64,000 nucleotides of DNA from Arcuatula senhousia. Lineage: Eukaryota > Mollusca > Bivalvia > Mytilida > Mytilidae. The translations under genes and the position numbers were made by a program. The stretch is taken from NCBI GenBank assembly GCA_963971305.1, contig OZ020317.1, forward strand, positions 13,100,001-13,164,000. Reading direction: 5' to 3'. Below are positions 54,172 to 64,000 of this stretch, piece after piece; the stretch's first letter is position 1, and each line of letters begins with the position of its first letter. The notes beneath the pieces are model-generated. The model saw nothing but the letters and a program-made list of their open reading frames with translations, had not been told where the DNA came from and did not search any database.

Positions 54172-54358
54172 AAGCACCGATGAGGCATTTGAGTGTCAAA
54201 AGTCTGAAGAGGCAACGGCAAAACCAGTAATTACAATAAAAAGAACGGAACGAAGAAACAAAAAAACATAAAAACACAAAAATCAACGTAAGAGAAATCA
54301 ACAACGCAAACTCAAGTCGTAACAAAAGTGAACTCAGTTGCTCCAGAACAGTAAGCTG
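54172..54358 (-). repeat. Dispersed repeat H, copy 2
   Basis: GAGGCATTTGAGTGTCAAAA..CAAAACCAGTAA..AACGCAAACTCAAGTCGTAA..AGTGAACTCAGTTGCTCC. Ends where the first telomere-like array begins (54375). Confidence 0.6.
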
Positions 54359-54374
54359 TTCACCCGTTGCACTG

Positions 54375-54541
54375 CTAACCTTAACCAAGCCTCAACCCTA
54401 ACCTTAACCCTAACCTTAACCCTAACCTTAATCCTAACCTTAACCCTAACCTTAAACCTAACCTTAACCCTAACCTTAACCTTAACCCTAAACCTGACCC
54501 TTACCTTAAACCAAACTCTAACCCTAACAATATCTCTCACT
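54375..54541. repeat. Interstitial telomere-like array 1
   Basis: About 165 bases of CCCTAA/CCTTAA units, many as the 12-mer CCCTAACCTTAA. C-rich strand is plus. The Leu-Thr or Arg-Val repeat frames on either strand are translation artefacts. Confidence 0.85.
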
Positions 54542-55367
54542 CTACGCAGGTTGGTTAATGCACTTTTCCGGAAAATCGTCCGTTTCCGACCCTTTCAAAC
54601 ATAAAAAATTAAAAATTAATTATAAAGTTATTTTATATCGAAATGAACAGGAAATTGATATGTATTTAGAAAATATGTAAATGTGTTAAAATACTGCTCA
54701 TATAGTACCATAAATAAGTATCCATGGCAACCATTTTGTCTGCAACATGACTTTTCTCGAATTTGGAAACTGAAGTTTAACACTCCGATAAGCACCATCG
54801 AATTGATTAAAAATCATTTATTTGGGTTCGTTTTTGATCAATTTATTTGGATTTAGGTGCTCATTGTTGATAATGTTAAGAATAATTTTAATTTTTGGAC
54901 GAAAAGGTAAATCAGAATGAGAAAAACTGCGTTTTTGACCTTGATATCAATTTTTTGTTGTAATTTTCAAAAATACAAAAGAATGAGCAGCAATTCTCAA
55001 ATTCTATATTTTATTATCTATCATGTGGTGAAATTCTAAAACAATCGATGTCGAACTTCGGGGTGCTAAATCCGATTTAAGAAATGAGGTATCAAATTTC
55101 GTCTGATTTGCCAAAAAAGGTAAAAGGGGCGGGACTTAATTTCCAATAGAAAATTCTTCTATTCGGGTTTTTCTAACTATTGAGTAATACTAATAAAATA
55201 TAATGGTTTGGATAAATGTAAATAATTATGTCAGACTAAATAAGACAATAAAACTCCAAATACTTTATCAAATCTATATGGTACAGGCATTTTATTTTTC
55301 CGAGTATTCGTCACAATAAGGGGGACAACTCTTGGAAACTTTTTTTTAACTTTTGGCGGGACTAACG
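54542..55367. other. Unique-looking spacer between telomere-like arrays
   Basis: AT-rich, no repeat shared with the rest of the window was noticed, no ORF of note. Confidence 0.4.
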
Positions 55368-55800
55368 TATTCTAACCCTAACGTAACCTAACCTTATAGC
55401 CCTATTATCTTAACCATACCTAAAACCCTAACCCTAACCTTTACCCTAACTGTCACTCTAATCCTAATCCTATAACACTTTCCCTAACCCTAACTCTTAC
55501 CTTAACCCTAATTCTTACCTCAACCCTCAATCTAAACTTAACCCTAACCTATACCCTAGCTCTAAACCTAACCCTAGCTCTAAACTTAACCCTTAACCTA
55601 ACATTTACCCCAACCTTTACCCTAACCCTAATCTGAACCCTTACAATTACCCTTACCCCAACACTATCTCTAACCCTTACCCTTTCCCTAACCCGAACCC
55701 TAATCTTAAATCTAACCCTAACCCTAACCTTAACCCGAGCCCTTAATTTTACATTTACTCTAACCTTCAACCTCTTCAGTGACATTGTTGTCATCTGTAT
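55368..55800. repeat. Interstitial telomere-like array 2 with unique end block
   Basis: Degenerate CCCTAA/CCCTTA/CCTTAA units, ending in a non-telomeric block TTTACATTTACTCTA..CTCTTCAGTGACATTGTTGT (55750-55793). Same block ends array 3. Confidence 0.85.
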
Positions 55801-55833
55801 GGATCAAAATGTGAACGTCCATAGCATGCAGAC

Positions 55834-56345
55834 TTACCCTAACCCTTACCCAAACCCTAATCCTAACCCTAACCCTAACCCTAACCTTAACCCTTACACT
55901 TACCCTTACCCCTACCCTTACCCCTAACCCTAGCCCTAATCCTAACCCTAACCCTAACCCTAACCCTAACCCTTACCCTAACCCTAGCCCTAACCCTAAC
56001 CCTAACCCTAACCCTAACCCTAACTCTTACCCTTACCCTTATCTTAAACCTATCACTATCTCTAACCTTAACCCTTACTCTTACCATAACCCTTACCCTA
56101 ACCCCTAACCCGGCCTAACCCTAGCCCTAACCCTAACCCTAACCGTAACCCTAACCCTAACCTAACCACAACACTAACCATAACCCTTACCCTGACCATA
56201 ATCCTTTCCCTACTAATCTCAACCGTAACCCTAGCCCTATCCTTAACCCTAACCATAACCCTAACCCCAACCTTAACCCTTGCCCTTAACTTTACATTTA
56301 CTCTATCCTTAATCCTCTTCAGTGACATTGTTGTAATCTGTATGA
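55834..56345. repeat. Interstitial telomere-like array 3 with the same end block
   Basis: The longest run, with good CCCTAA stretches at 55860-55890, 55940-55965 and 55990-56025. Ends in TTTACATTTACTCTA..CTCTTCAGTGACATTGTTGT (56292-56335), 543 bases after its copy in array 2, so the arrays arose by duplication of a telomere-like segment with its flank. Confidence 0.88.
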
Positions 56346-57579
56346 GTATGTATTCGCCCCGAGCATGAAATTTAGCATGTAACACGCCTGGGAAACTCGC
56401 GAGTCGCAACCAAAATTCCGGGACCCGGAATTTTGTGATTTATATTTAATGTTATAAATTTGAGAAATCGAACAATGTCACTCAATGTATATATGTTGAA
56501 AAATTGTAAATAATGCAAAAACAGTTTATTTTGTTCAATTGATAACGTTAAGTTACATTTTTCCTTTAATCCGAACTTGTCCTGGTTAATAGAACCACCT
56601 GAATATAAAACGATTTCTGGCTTAAAATACAGGTTTAACTATTATTTTTGGTAGTGACAAATTTTACATGGATTGACATTCTCTGATTCTTGCAAAAAGT
56701 GTTCTTTCACTTATAGTCCAGTCGATTTGTGCAGGTTTTTGGCGAAATTGCTCAAAGTATGGTAAAAGCATGAAATTTGGAATGGTGGTAGAAAATAGCA
56801 TACTAAACAATATTAGCTATGGACCCAACTCGAAAATTCAAAATGGCGGACATTTTCAAGATGGCCGCCTACTGGAATATAAAATTAAGAAATAAATCAA
56901 ATAAAAATTCATTAAAAATTGCACTTTGTAAATAAACCACCAAATTGTGTAGGACAGCAGTGCAATTTATTCTAAAGAATTAAGTAGAAAACGGTTTACC
57001 TTATATTGAAAATGGCTGTCATTTTATAGATGACCGCCTCAGAAATAGCATATATATCTACATTATCAAATCATGTTTATTCAAAGTTATTTATGCCCCC
57101 AAATATGAATGAATGCAATTGATAAGTGCTCAAACAAATTTAAAAGAAGAGTAAAAGGAATCTCTTTTCTGTTTGAAGATATCAGACGGGGAGTGTACAG
57201 AAATATTTACATATCTAGCTAATCGGAGTAAAATTGTGTTTAGATGTGAATATTGTCACATAAGCACCTGAAACAATGACATATATTCAGCCTGCTGCAG
57301 ACCACCTTAATATAGACTGTTCATTGCCATCTTAAAATGAAAATATCAAAGCCATAATGACCATGAAAAATGACCAACGCCAGACTCAGAATTTATGTCA
57401 TTATTTAAATCGAATCCTAAATTAACAGCTTAAATTCTCAAACCCCTGACACAGTGGAACTCCCAATCTTGAAAAAGAATCCATAATTTAAGTTGTTAAA
57501 AAGCGAGGCTAAATCGATTGTAAAAACTATAGAGCATGATTGTAACTAAATTATCAACAGAGTAAAGCAACTTCAGACA

Positions 57580-58860
57580 AAAAACTGCGAGACCAGAATT
57601 TGTATAACTATTAAATAAATTTCGAGGAAGCTTACGATATCCTTGATCGAGAAATTCTCTGGAGACTTGCGATCTATGGAATTCGAAACAGAATTGTTAC
57701 ATTAATAACGAATATGTACAGCTATAGGAACGAAATGTCAGGTAGTGCACCCGCGAGATATAAGTAAAGAGTTTGAAATACGTCCAGGTTTTAGACATGG
57801 CTGTTTACTTTTCTTTTCTTTGTTTCTTTTGGCCATGAATTGATTGGATGATTAGAAAATAACACCAGAGAAGAGGAAATGGAACCCACCCTATGAAAAC
57901 ATCTTTGAAATGGTTGAAAATGCTTCAAAACAGTAGTACGTATAAAAAGAGGAGACCATAATGAGAATTAATAAAAACAACATCAATATCAGCGAAATAG
58001 ATGCGCTCACCAAAAAAAAAAGAACAAGACTCACGTTGAGAGAATAACATTTTGATTTATATATATATATATAGAAATTGTGATTAGCAACTTTGGTTGC
58101 AACAGATGATGAAACGGCCCTTGGAAAGCCTGAAAAGTATGGGAATCAAAGCAAGTATTTGTAAAGACCAAGCTAAGTAAATTAAGCAGGAACTATAAAT
58201 CATAGATCTATATTCTTGCTGTACGGGTCAGAAACATGGAGCCTCACAATGGCCAACAAGCAGAAACTTTAGGGATTCAGATACAAATGTCTCTGATCCA
58301 TCCAAAAGATTGCCTGCCTAACAAAATTACCAACGAAAACAGGCCAAAAAACACCTTTTGTTCTCGAAATAAAGAAGGGTAAGCGGAAGTGGCTAAGGAG
58401 CAACCATTTGATTTTTGTGGTCATGGGGCTATGGAGATGCTCTGCCTGTTTTTTTGTGTGTGCACTTTTAAATTTTAAAGGTACAATAATGTTTCAGCAC
58501 AAAACACAGTCCTGCCTTTCTTTTAATTCAAAGTACTGTCATGCCTTTTTATTTCTAGATTAATGCCATCCTGCCTTTTTTATTTCAAATTTCACCATAG
58601 CCATCCCCCGTATGGTTGCTCTCTTTGGTAGCACATTATGCATAGGAAAAACCAGGCCCTACAATGGACATCACAAGGAAAAGGAAAAAAGGGGTGACCT
58701 AGACTGACATGGAGGAGATACAAGAAAAAAATGATTGAGAATGGTTACATGTGGAGCAGCATCAACTTTCAAAGGACAGAGGAAGATTGAGAAGCATTGC
58801 CAGAAGCCTATACTCTATTGGGAGTAAAATGTCTCAAGTCGAGTCATAACTAATAGGGTC
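57580..58860 (+). pseudogene. Old LINE remnant (reverse transcriptase pieces)
   Basis: Readable islands: DILDREILWRLAIYGIRNRI and VTLITNMYSY (57620-57720), VRPGFRHGCLL (about 57785), ILLYGSETWSLTMANKQKL (about 58208-58265), then a C-terminal Trp-rich tail (about 58700-58800). These are in the usual LINE RT order, but many shifts and stops separate them. Sits inside the foldback element. Far older than the insertion at 30.3 kb. Confidence 0.6.
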
Positions 58861-58984
58861 CATAAATGTAGTACCCCTATTGCAGGCTGGACCAATTGAT
58901 ACACATATGGATAGACAGAGTGACACTGGAAAAAATGCTTATATATTTCTTCAAAAGGTAAGCTTTAAAAACACCATTTCGAGT

Positions 58985-60740
58985 TGATAGTTCAAATGTT
59001 AATATATAAATAAAGGTAATAACAAAACTACCGAACTTGAATGATCAATCTCATAGTCCAGAGAAAATGACAAAAACGAATCAGTCATACCGGAGAATTG
59101 GTAGATCGCAATGGTCCTGACTTGGTACAGGCATTTCAAACGAAATGGTGGGTTTAACCAGGTTTTATGGCGCCAAACCTCCCTCTTCCATTGCGATCTT
59201 AGGATCCGGTAATGACCATAAAACACAACATAGTTGTGAGACACAATAGGGATATTGAGGTGATTATCTCAGTACAAAAGACCAATCAAACACTAATTAA
59301 AACAATTAACTACCATATCTTTTAACTCAATTTTGAACTTTTCTACTAGTGGCTGATAACGAAGAAAGAATTTTTTTAGTGATCGTATGAGACGTATTTT
59401 CTTATAGCCCTGCTCCAAAAGTCGATCACGAAGATATCGGTGTCTGATAAAAAAATCTGTGAAATGTGTGCAAGCTCTGGTATATCGAATAACTTGTGAA
59501 ATATAAACACCGTATGCAGGAGAAGTAGGTATATTGCTCTGTAGATTAGGAAAATTAATAATTTGAAAATTAAAATCGTCTCGTTTATCGTAAATTTTTG
59601 TACTGAGATGACCACCTGGGGCAAATTCGAGGTGCAAATCCAAGAAAGACGTGAAGCAATTTGATTCGGTGGTCTCTTTAATCTCCAATTCCGGAGGATA
59701 TATTGAAGGAATCCATCTACCAAATGAAGTGTTATTGACAGAAAGGACATCATCAATATATCTGAATGTAAGATTAAATGACCTTGCCTCTTTCATCTTC
59801 TTGTTCTTTACGAGTCCCTGAAGAAATTCAGTCTCTTAAGAGTATAAAAACAAATCGGCGAGGAGAGGAGCACAGTTTGTGCCCATTGCCGAAGGTGACA
59901 AATATGTTGTCAATGAGGAAATCAAGCATACTGCAAACTTGTTCCAGTGTGTAACAATTTTATCTTTGAAAGATGTTTTGGAAAAGAAGGTAGAATTATA
60001 ACCCAAAACAACAAAATTCCTAGAGTTTGAAAAGGCTTTTTCGAGAAGTTTTTTCAGGCGACATTTTAGTTTTTCGTGTGGCAAGGAAGTGTATAAAGTT
60101 GAAAAATCGAACGTTTTCAAAGAGTGAACCTCAGAAAATGATCTAGATTTAAAATGATCTAACAAATCTTTTGAGTTCTTCAAAATCCACATATGGTTAA
60201 TTCCACTACGATTATTAATAGTGTCGCAGTATGCTTGTTGACCTGCTTTGACAGCAGACAAGATTTTAGTTAAATGAACGGACAGCTCTGTAGTTGAACA
60301 TGATGAAGATCCAGCTATATACCTTTCTTTGTACGGATTTTTGTGAAGTTTAGGTATCCAGTACAAATATGGTAACTCTTTATGTTCCTCTTTCATTGGA
60401 ATATTGAAAGAGGACATAAAAGAGCTATGGTTGGCTATGATTTCATCTTTGTTAAATGTAGTCCGTGTGTATGTAGCACTAGCGGAAGTATTACCATCAA
60501 TGCCTAGTTCTTTTATTAGACAATTATAATAGTGTGCTTTGCATACAAAAACTATATTATTGGAAGCCTTGTCTGCTGGCGTGACAACATACCTGTCATG
60601 TAAGGAAGAGAGGCAATTGAGAGCTTCACGATCTTTAAATACAGAAGAAGGCCGGAGGTTCACATATTTGCGAAGTTTGTCTATTCGGCTTCGTACAAGA
60701 ATTATTCTGCCAGACTATATTAAACAACGTTAACATCTAA
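58985..60740 (-). mobile_element. Penelope-like retrotransposon copy, minus strand
   Basis: RT ORF 60663-59293 followed downstream (to the left) by the non-coding tail 59292-58985 that also occurs at 10630-10830 and 10865-11345 (GATCGCAATGGTCCTGACTT, TATGGCGCCAAACC). The upstream end merges with the right arm of the foldback at about 60780. The tail-only copies show that this family has moved or been duplicated repeatedly. Confidence 0.7.
59293..60663 (-). pseudogene. Penelope-like reverse transcriptase, one frame with stop and local damage
   Basis: Reads in one frame over ~455 codons. Motifs: VVTPADKASNNIVFVCK (about residues 26-42), LPYLYWIPKLHKNPYKERYI (98-117), GINHMWILKNSKDLL, SLKTFDFSTLYTSLPHEKL (palm, D in FDFSTLY), MGTNCAPLLADLFLYS, FRYIDDVLS (catalytic YIDD), LYDKRDDFNF-like KIYDKRDDFNFQIINFPNL and a C-terminal thumb. 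Defects: an in-frame TAA at 59838-59836 right after LFLYS where relatives have Tyr, and upstream of MGTNC a stretch (about 59895-59965) in which the family-like sequence (SMLDFLIDNIFVTFG) is in another frame and ~10 residues are lost. No GIY-YIG domain seen. Not functional as it stands. Confidence 0.8.
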
Positions 60741-61830
60741 ACACAATTTTACCACAATCAGATTGATAAGGTTAGATCTGCAGTATATTCCTGTACACTC
60801 CCCGCCTGATACCTTCAAACGGAATCAAGATTATATTCATACATCTTATTTAATTTGATTTAGCACATATACATTGTTGTTTGGACCTATTCAGGTCATA
60901 ATTTACCTTAAATAAAAGATGATATGATATCGTAGGTATATATGCTATTTTGAGGCGGCTATTTTTAAAATGGCAGCCATTTTGAATTTAAGGCAAACCA
61001 TCTTCTAATATATTGTTCAACATAGTTTGCACTGCTATTATAGATGATTTGATACTTTTATCTTCAAAGCAGAATTTTTAATGAATTTTCATTTGATTTA
61101 TTTCCTAATTCTATATTCCATCTGGCGGCCATCTTGAAAATGGCCGTCATTTTGAATTTTTGAATTGGGTCCATAGCATTATATTGTTTAGTATGCTTTG
61201 TTCTACCACTATGCTAAATTTCATGCTTTTACCATCTTTTGAGCATTTTTTCACAAATCGACTGGACTATTATAATTAGTATTAGTAAACTTCCGGGTAA
61301 CAATATTTGGTTGCGACTTGCGAGTTTCCCAGGCGTGATGTAACCTGAATGTGGTCTAGATTGATTTTACTATTAGCATATTTGTAACATTTAACAAAGC
61401 AAGTAGTACATTAATTCATTCTATCACCCTACATAAATAAAACTCGTATAGTGTTGCCAGAGCATAAAACATACTTAATACTTCGAAGAAATAAAGTCGT
61501 TTGTATTCTACATGACACAGGGGCGTTTTAGGGGGTACAAATGTCTTGTTTGACTCTTAAGGGGGTACCCAATACTTTGGCTAAAATAAATTTGTGCCGT
61601 TTAATTTTCCTTCAAAAATATTAACTTTAATCAAATAAATTTATTTGCTAAATCTTAAGGAAATAAACTTTCTTGGAAAATTGTCATTGACTGATAGGTG
61701 TGAACAACCAATTCGGGACCCAGTCGGTGGGTGCACATGTAAGAAAGTAGTACATAAAAGAAGACAAAGTAATCCATATAAGGTACTGTATCTTTAGAAT
61801 GACATGTCCTACACCAATAAATTTGGTATC

Positions 61831-62112
61831 GTCTAAAAGCTTAAAGACTTGGAAAAATTTTGAGCCCATGAAACAGTCATTTTTATGATGTTCAGAAAAA
61901 AAGTGAGTAGTAATTTATGGCCATGTGTTTCTGTTAGAATGTTTACATTAGTTCCCGTTTTCTGTCACATGCCACTTCCGGTTAACCGTTCTCTCCCAGA
62001 TGCCGAGGATCCTTATATGAGATTTACATTAAAGGTACTGTCATGCATCTACTTTAAGGCACAAGTACTGTCATACTCCAAAAAATCATTTCTGAGTTTG
62101 ACAGTGACCCTC
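61831..62112 (+). repeat. Direct repeat, copy 1 (282 bp)
   Basis: GTCTAAAAGCTTAAAGACTT..ATGCCGAGGATCCTTATATG..TGACAGTGACC. Copy 2 at 63343-63623 is about 94% alike by eye. Weaker homology starts earlier at 61692 (GATAGGTGTGAACAACCAAT). Confidence 0.85.
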
Positions 62113-62555
62113 CTAAACCAGGATAATATATTTATTAGATATTTAACTGGCTGAAAGTGATGAATTATTCTTCGCATAATGTGTTGAAGTCCTATTTCAC
62201 AATTGTCCAAAAATCTTAAAATTTGTGAATTTTCTACCACTATGAAGATGCGCAACATATGTTATTTTGCCCTTCTTTCATAACCTTGCTTACTAGTATG
62301 TTTTTGTTATTTTTTCAGTAATTTATGGACAAATACCTATCATATGCCTTTTTGTGTCTGTGTTTGATTTGTTAACCAACTAATACTATCGTAAGCAAAA
62401 AAATCATGTTTTGGCAAATAACCCAAATTTTTGTATGTCAGGATTGGCATGTCATGGAAAAAGGGGGTGGTTTTGTTGATTTTGTCTTGCCAATAGCATG
62501 AATTATTCATTTTGAGGGTTGTTTCAAGCAAATTGTTTTATTCCTATTCAAATAT

Positions 62556-63092
62556 ACTAATGGAAAAAAGAAACTGTGCATCACTTTGAAAAATCACAAA
62601 TTCAACACTTCATTAAGTATTTGATACATTTTATCACAATAGCATTGCAAAATCATTTTTCTAAAGATCTGGACAAAAAATGTCATTTTAGACCCCTAAA
62701 AGATGTTTTGTTTGAAGTTTGAAATCGGGTAGTGTCAATTTGAAATTCACAAAATCACAAAAGGAAACAATGCACATTTTTGAAATTCAGTTTTCTTTGC
62801 TGATTTTCGCCAAAAACGTTTTTCCTTTTAGTGATTGAAAGTTAACAGGTTTAATTTTCAGTGAAAATTTTGATTTTTCATTTTTGGGTTGAAAAAGAGG
62901 TTTTTTGAATCTCAGAAACTGGAATTTAAAAAATTTCGGATTTTTACCCAAAAATGATCTGCATGGTCCACTCGACATTCGGTGAAACTTTCAACTAGAG
63001 AACTGTATTTTTACGATTTTCTGATTAAGAGAAATATGGGTACAATTGATTTCTAATAGACATGCACAGTGTCTTTTTTCCATGAGTATAGG
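62556..63092. mobile_element. 537-bp TIR element between the two direct repeats
   Basis: Ends ATACTAATGGAAAAAAGA..ACTGTGCAT / ATGCACAGTGTCTTTTTTCC.. are 29-bp inverted repeats with two or three mismatches; TA at both edges fits a Tc1/mariner-type target. Interior rich in AAATTTT/TGAAATT words. No ORF. Confidence 0.65.
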
Positions 63093-63342
63093 TTAAGTCT
63101 TTTATATTAGACTTTTAACTATTCATCTCAAAAACTAGAGCCATAACTTAATGTTTCTGGCTAATATGTTAATGGCCGCATTGGTATGGAGGTTTTTATA
63201 CTGGCCCACCAAAATAAAAAACATGATAAAACATTCAAAATAATTATTCAGATGAAGTCATGTGGGTCTAGGCTACACACAAATATTAGAAAATTTTATT
63301 CTTCAACAAAAATATTACGTGATAGGTGTAAAACAACTAATT

Positions 63343-63623
63343 GTCTAAAAGCTTAAAGACTTGGAAAAATTTCGAGCCCATGAAACAGTCATTTTTATGA
63401 TGTTCAGAAAAAAGTGAGAAGTAATTTATGGCCATGTGTTTCGGTTAGAATGTTTACATTAGTTCCAGTTTTCTGTCACATGCCATTTCCGGTTAACCGT
63501 TCTCTCCCAGATGCCGAGGAACCTTATATGAGATTTACATGAAAGGTACTGTTATGTGTCTACTTTAAGGCACAAGTACTGTCACACCCCAATAAATTCA
63601 TTTCTGAGTTTAACAGTGACCCC
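63343..63623 (+). repeat. Direct repeat, copy 2 (281 bp)
   Basis: See 61831-62112; offset 1,512 bases. A ~120-bp part present ahead of copy 1 (61715-61830) is missing here. Confidence 0.85.
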
Positions 63624-64000
63624 CCACCCCCTAATCCAGGTTTAAATTAGAAAGTAATAGGAACCTGAATAAGTTATTTTACACCTATAACATTTCATAT
63701 TTTAATCATTGAGACGCTTGATTTCCCTGGAATAAATGTGCATGACTAAAACGTTCGAGTGATAATGAAGAGTAATTTTCTCTAGGTATTCAGTACCCCC
63801 TTAGATAAAAGTCTGGCGCATTTACTCCCAGAAATCAAGATTCTCAGTAAATAAAACAGGAAATGTTAATTATGAGCAGCAAAAATTATCCCAGGAGACC
63901 TATGGTTAGAATTTTTTAAGATTTAGCAGTTAAATCTATCTGATTAAAGTTCTCCATTTAATAAATTTTCAAGAGAATAAAACAACACAATTTAATTTTA

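Larger units (their letters stand above)
56383..61337. mobile_element. 4.96-kb foldback element with 6-bp duplication, carrying retroelement debris
   Basis: Ends CACGCCTGGGAAACTCGC / GCGAGTTTCCCAGGCGTG-type (right arm has one change), flanked by perfect ATGTAA direct repeats (56377-56382, 61338-61343). Inverted arms: 56383-56415 plus 56712-57208 on the left, mirrored at 60783-61270 and 61300-61337 on the right; they share ATGGCGG/AAGATGGCCGCC blocks and GGGGAGTGTACAG. The left arm has ~290 bp not present on the right. Between the arms lie a LINE remnant and a Penelope-like copy. No transposase seen. Confidence 0.75.

Noticed and set aside
54334..56409. Long Arg-Val / Leu-Thr repeat reading frames on both strands
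   Set aside because: They are translations of CCCTAA/CCTTAA telomere-like repeats; no start context or unique sequence.

Overview
The window looks like nuclear DNA of a marine bivalve mollusc, plausibly a mytilid mussel. It is AT-rich, littered with the ACATGTA-type words common in bivalve genomes, has spliced genes with GT..AG introns, vertebrate/mollusc-type CCCTAA telomere-like repeats, and several repeat families that I associate with mussels. The organism call is inference from composition and repeat families; no database was searched. There are no bacterial operons, CRISPR arrays or tRNA/rRNA genes that I can support.

The one cellular gene I can prove lies on the minus strand between 29,404 and 10,249. 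Six exons with matching splice phases encode the N-terminal 291 residues of an SLC4-family Na+-coupled bicarbonate transporter (NBC/NDCBE type): the variable N-terminus with an Arg/His-rich patch, then the start of the cytoplasmic band-3-like domain. The membrane domain is not in the window; the gene must continue past the left edge, so its sixth intron is longer than 10.2 kb. Its introns are packed with transposable elements.

Nearly everything else is mobile or repetitive. From 1 to 8.5 kb there is a cluster of elements with short terminal inverted repeats, ~130-170 bp tandem cores, a GAC/GACR microsatellite and a 3'-terminal hairpin (Helentron/HINE- or 'pearl'-like), including a three-level nest at 3.6-7.0 kb. 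The long intron 5 (10.4-22.7 kb) holds Penelope-like tails, a second near-identical copy of the 1.5-kb family-A element inside a degenerate satellite, a retroposon with a 12-bp target-site duplication, a piggyBac-type MITE, a Mutator-like MITE and a 170-bp tandem array nested in another MITE. From 30 to 50 kb the content is a twin-primed LINE insertion, many MITEs, a hAT element with an 8-bp duplication that itself carries a 102-bp hairpin with a 10-bp duplication, minisatellites and palindromes; no convincing exon was found there.

The right end, 51-64 kb, is a retroelement/telomere-repeat zone. It contains a broken Penelope-like retrotransposon followed by two degenerate hammerhead-ribozyme motifs, three interstitial telomere-like arrays, and a 4.96-kb foldback element (long inverted arms, 6-bp target duplication) that has swallowed a LINE remnant and a second Penelope-like reverse transcriptase. 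All reverse-transcriptase copies seen are disabled by stops, shifts, deletions or inversion, so the autonomous movers must lie elsewhere. The most interesting points are the shared architecture of about nine unrelated-in-sequence hairpin-ended families, a natural empty site showing that family A inserts with almost no duplication, and the hammerhead/Penelope association.
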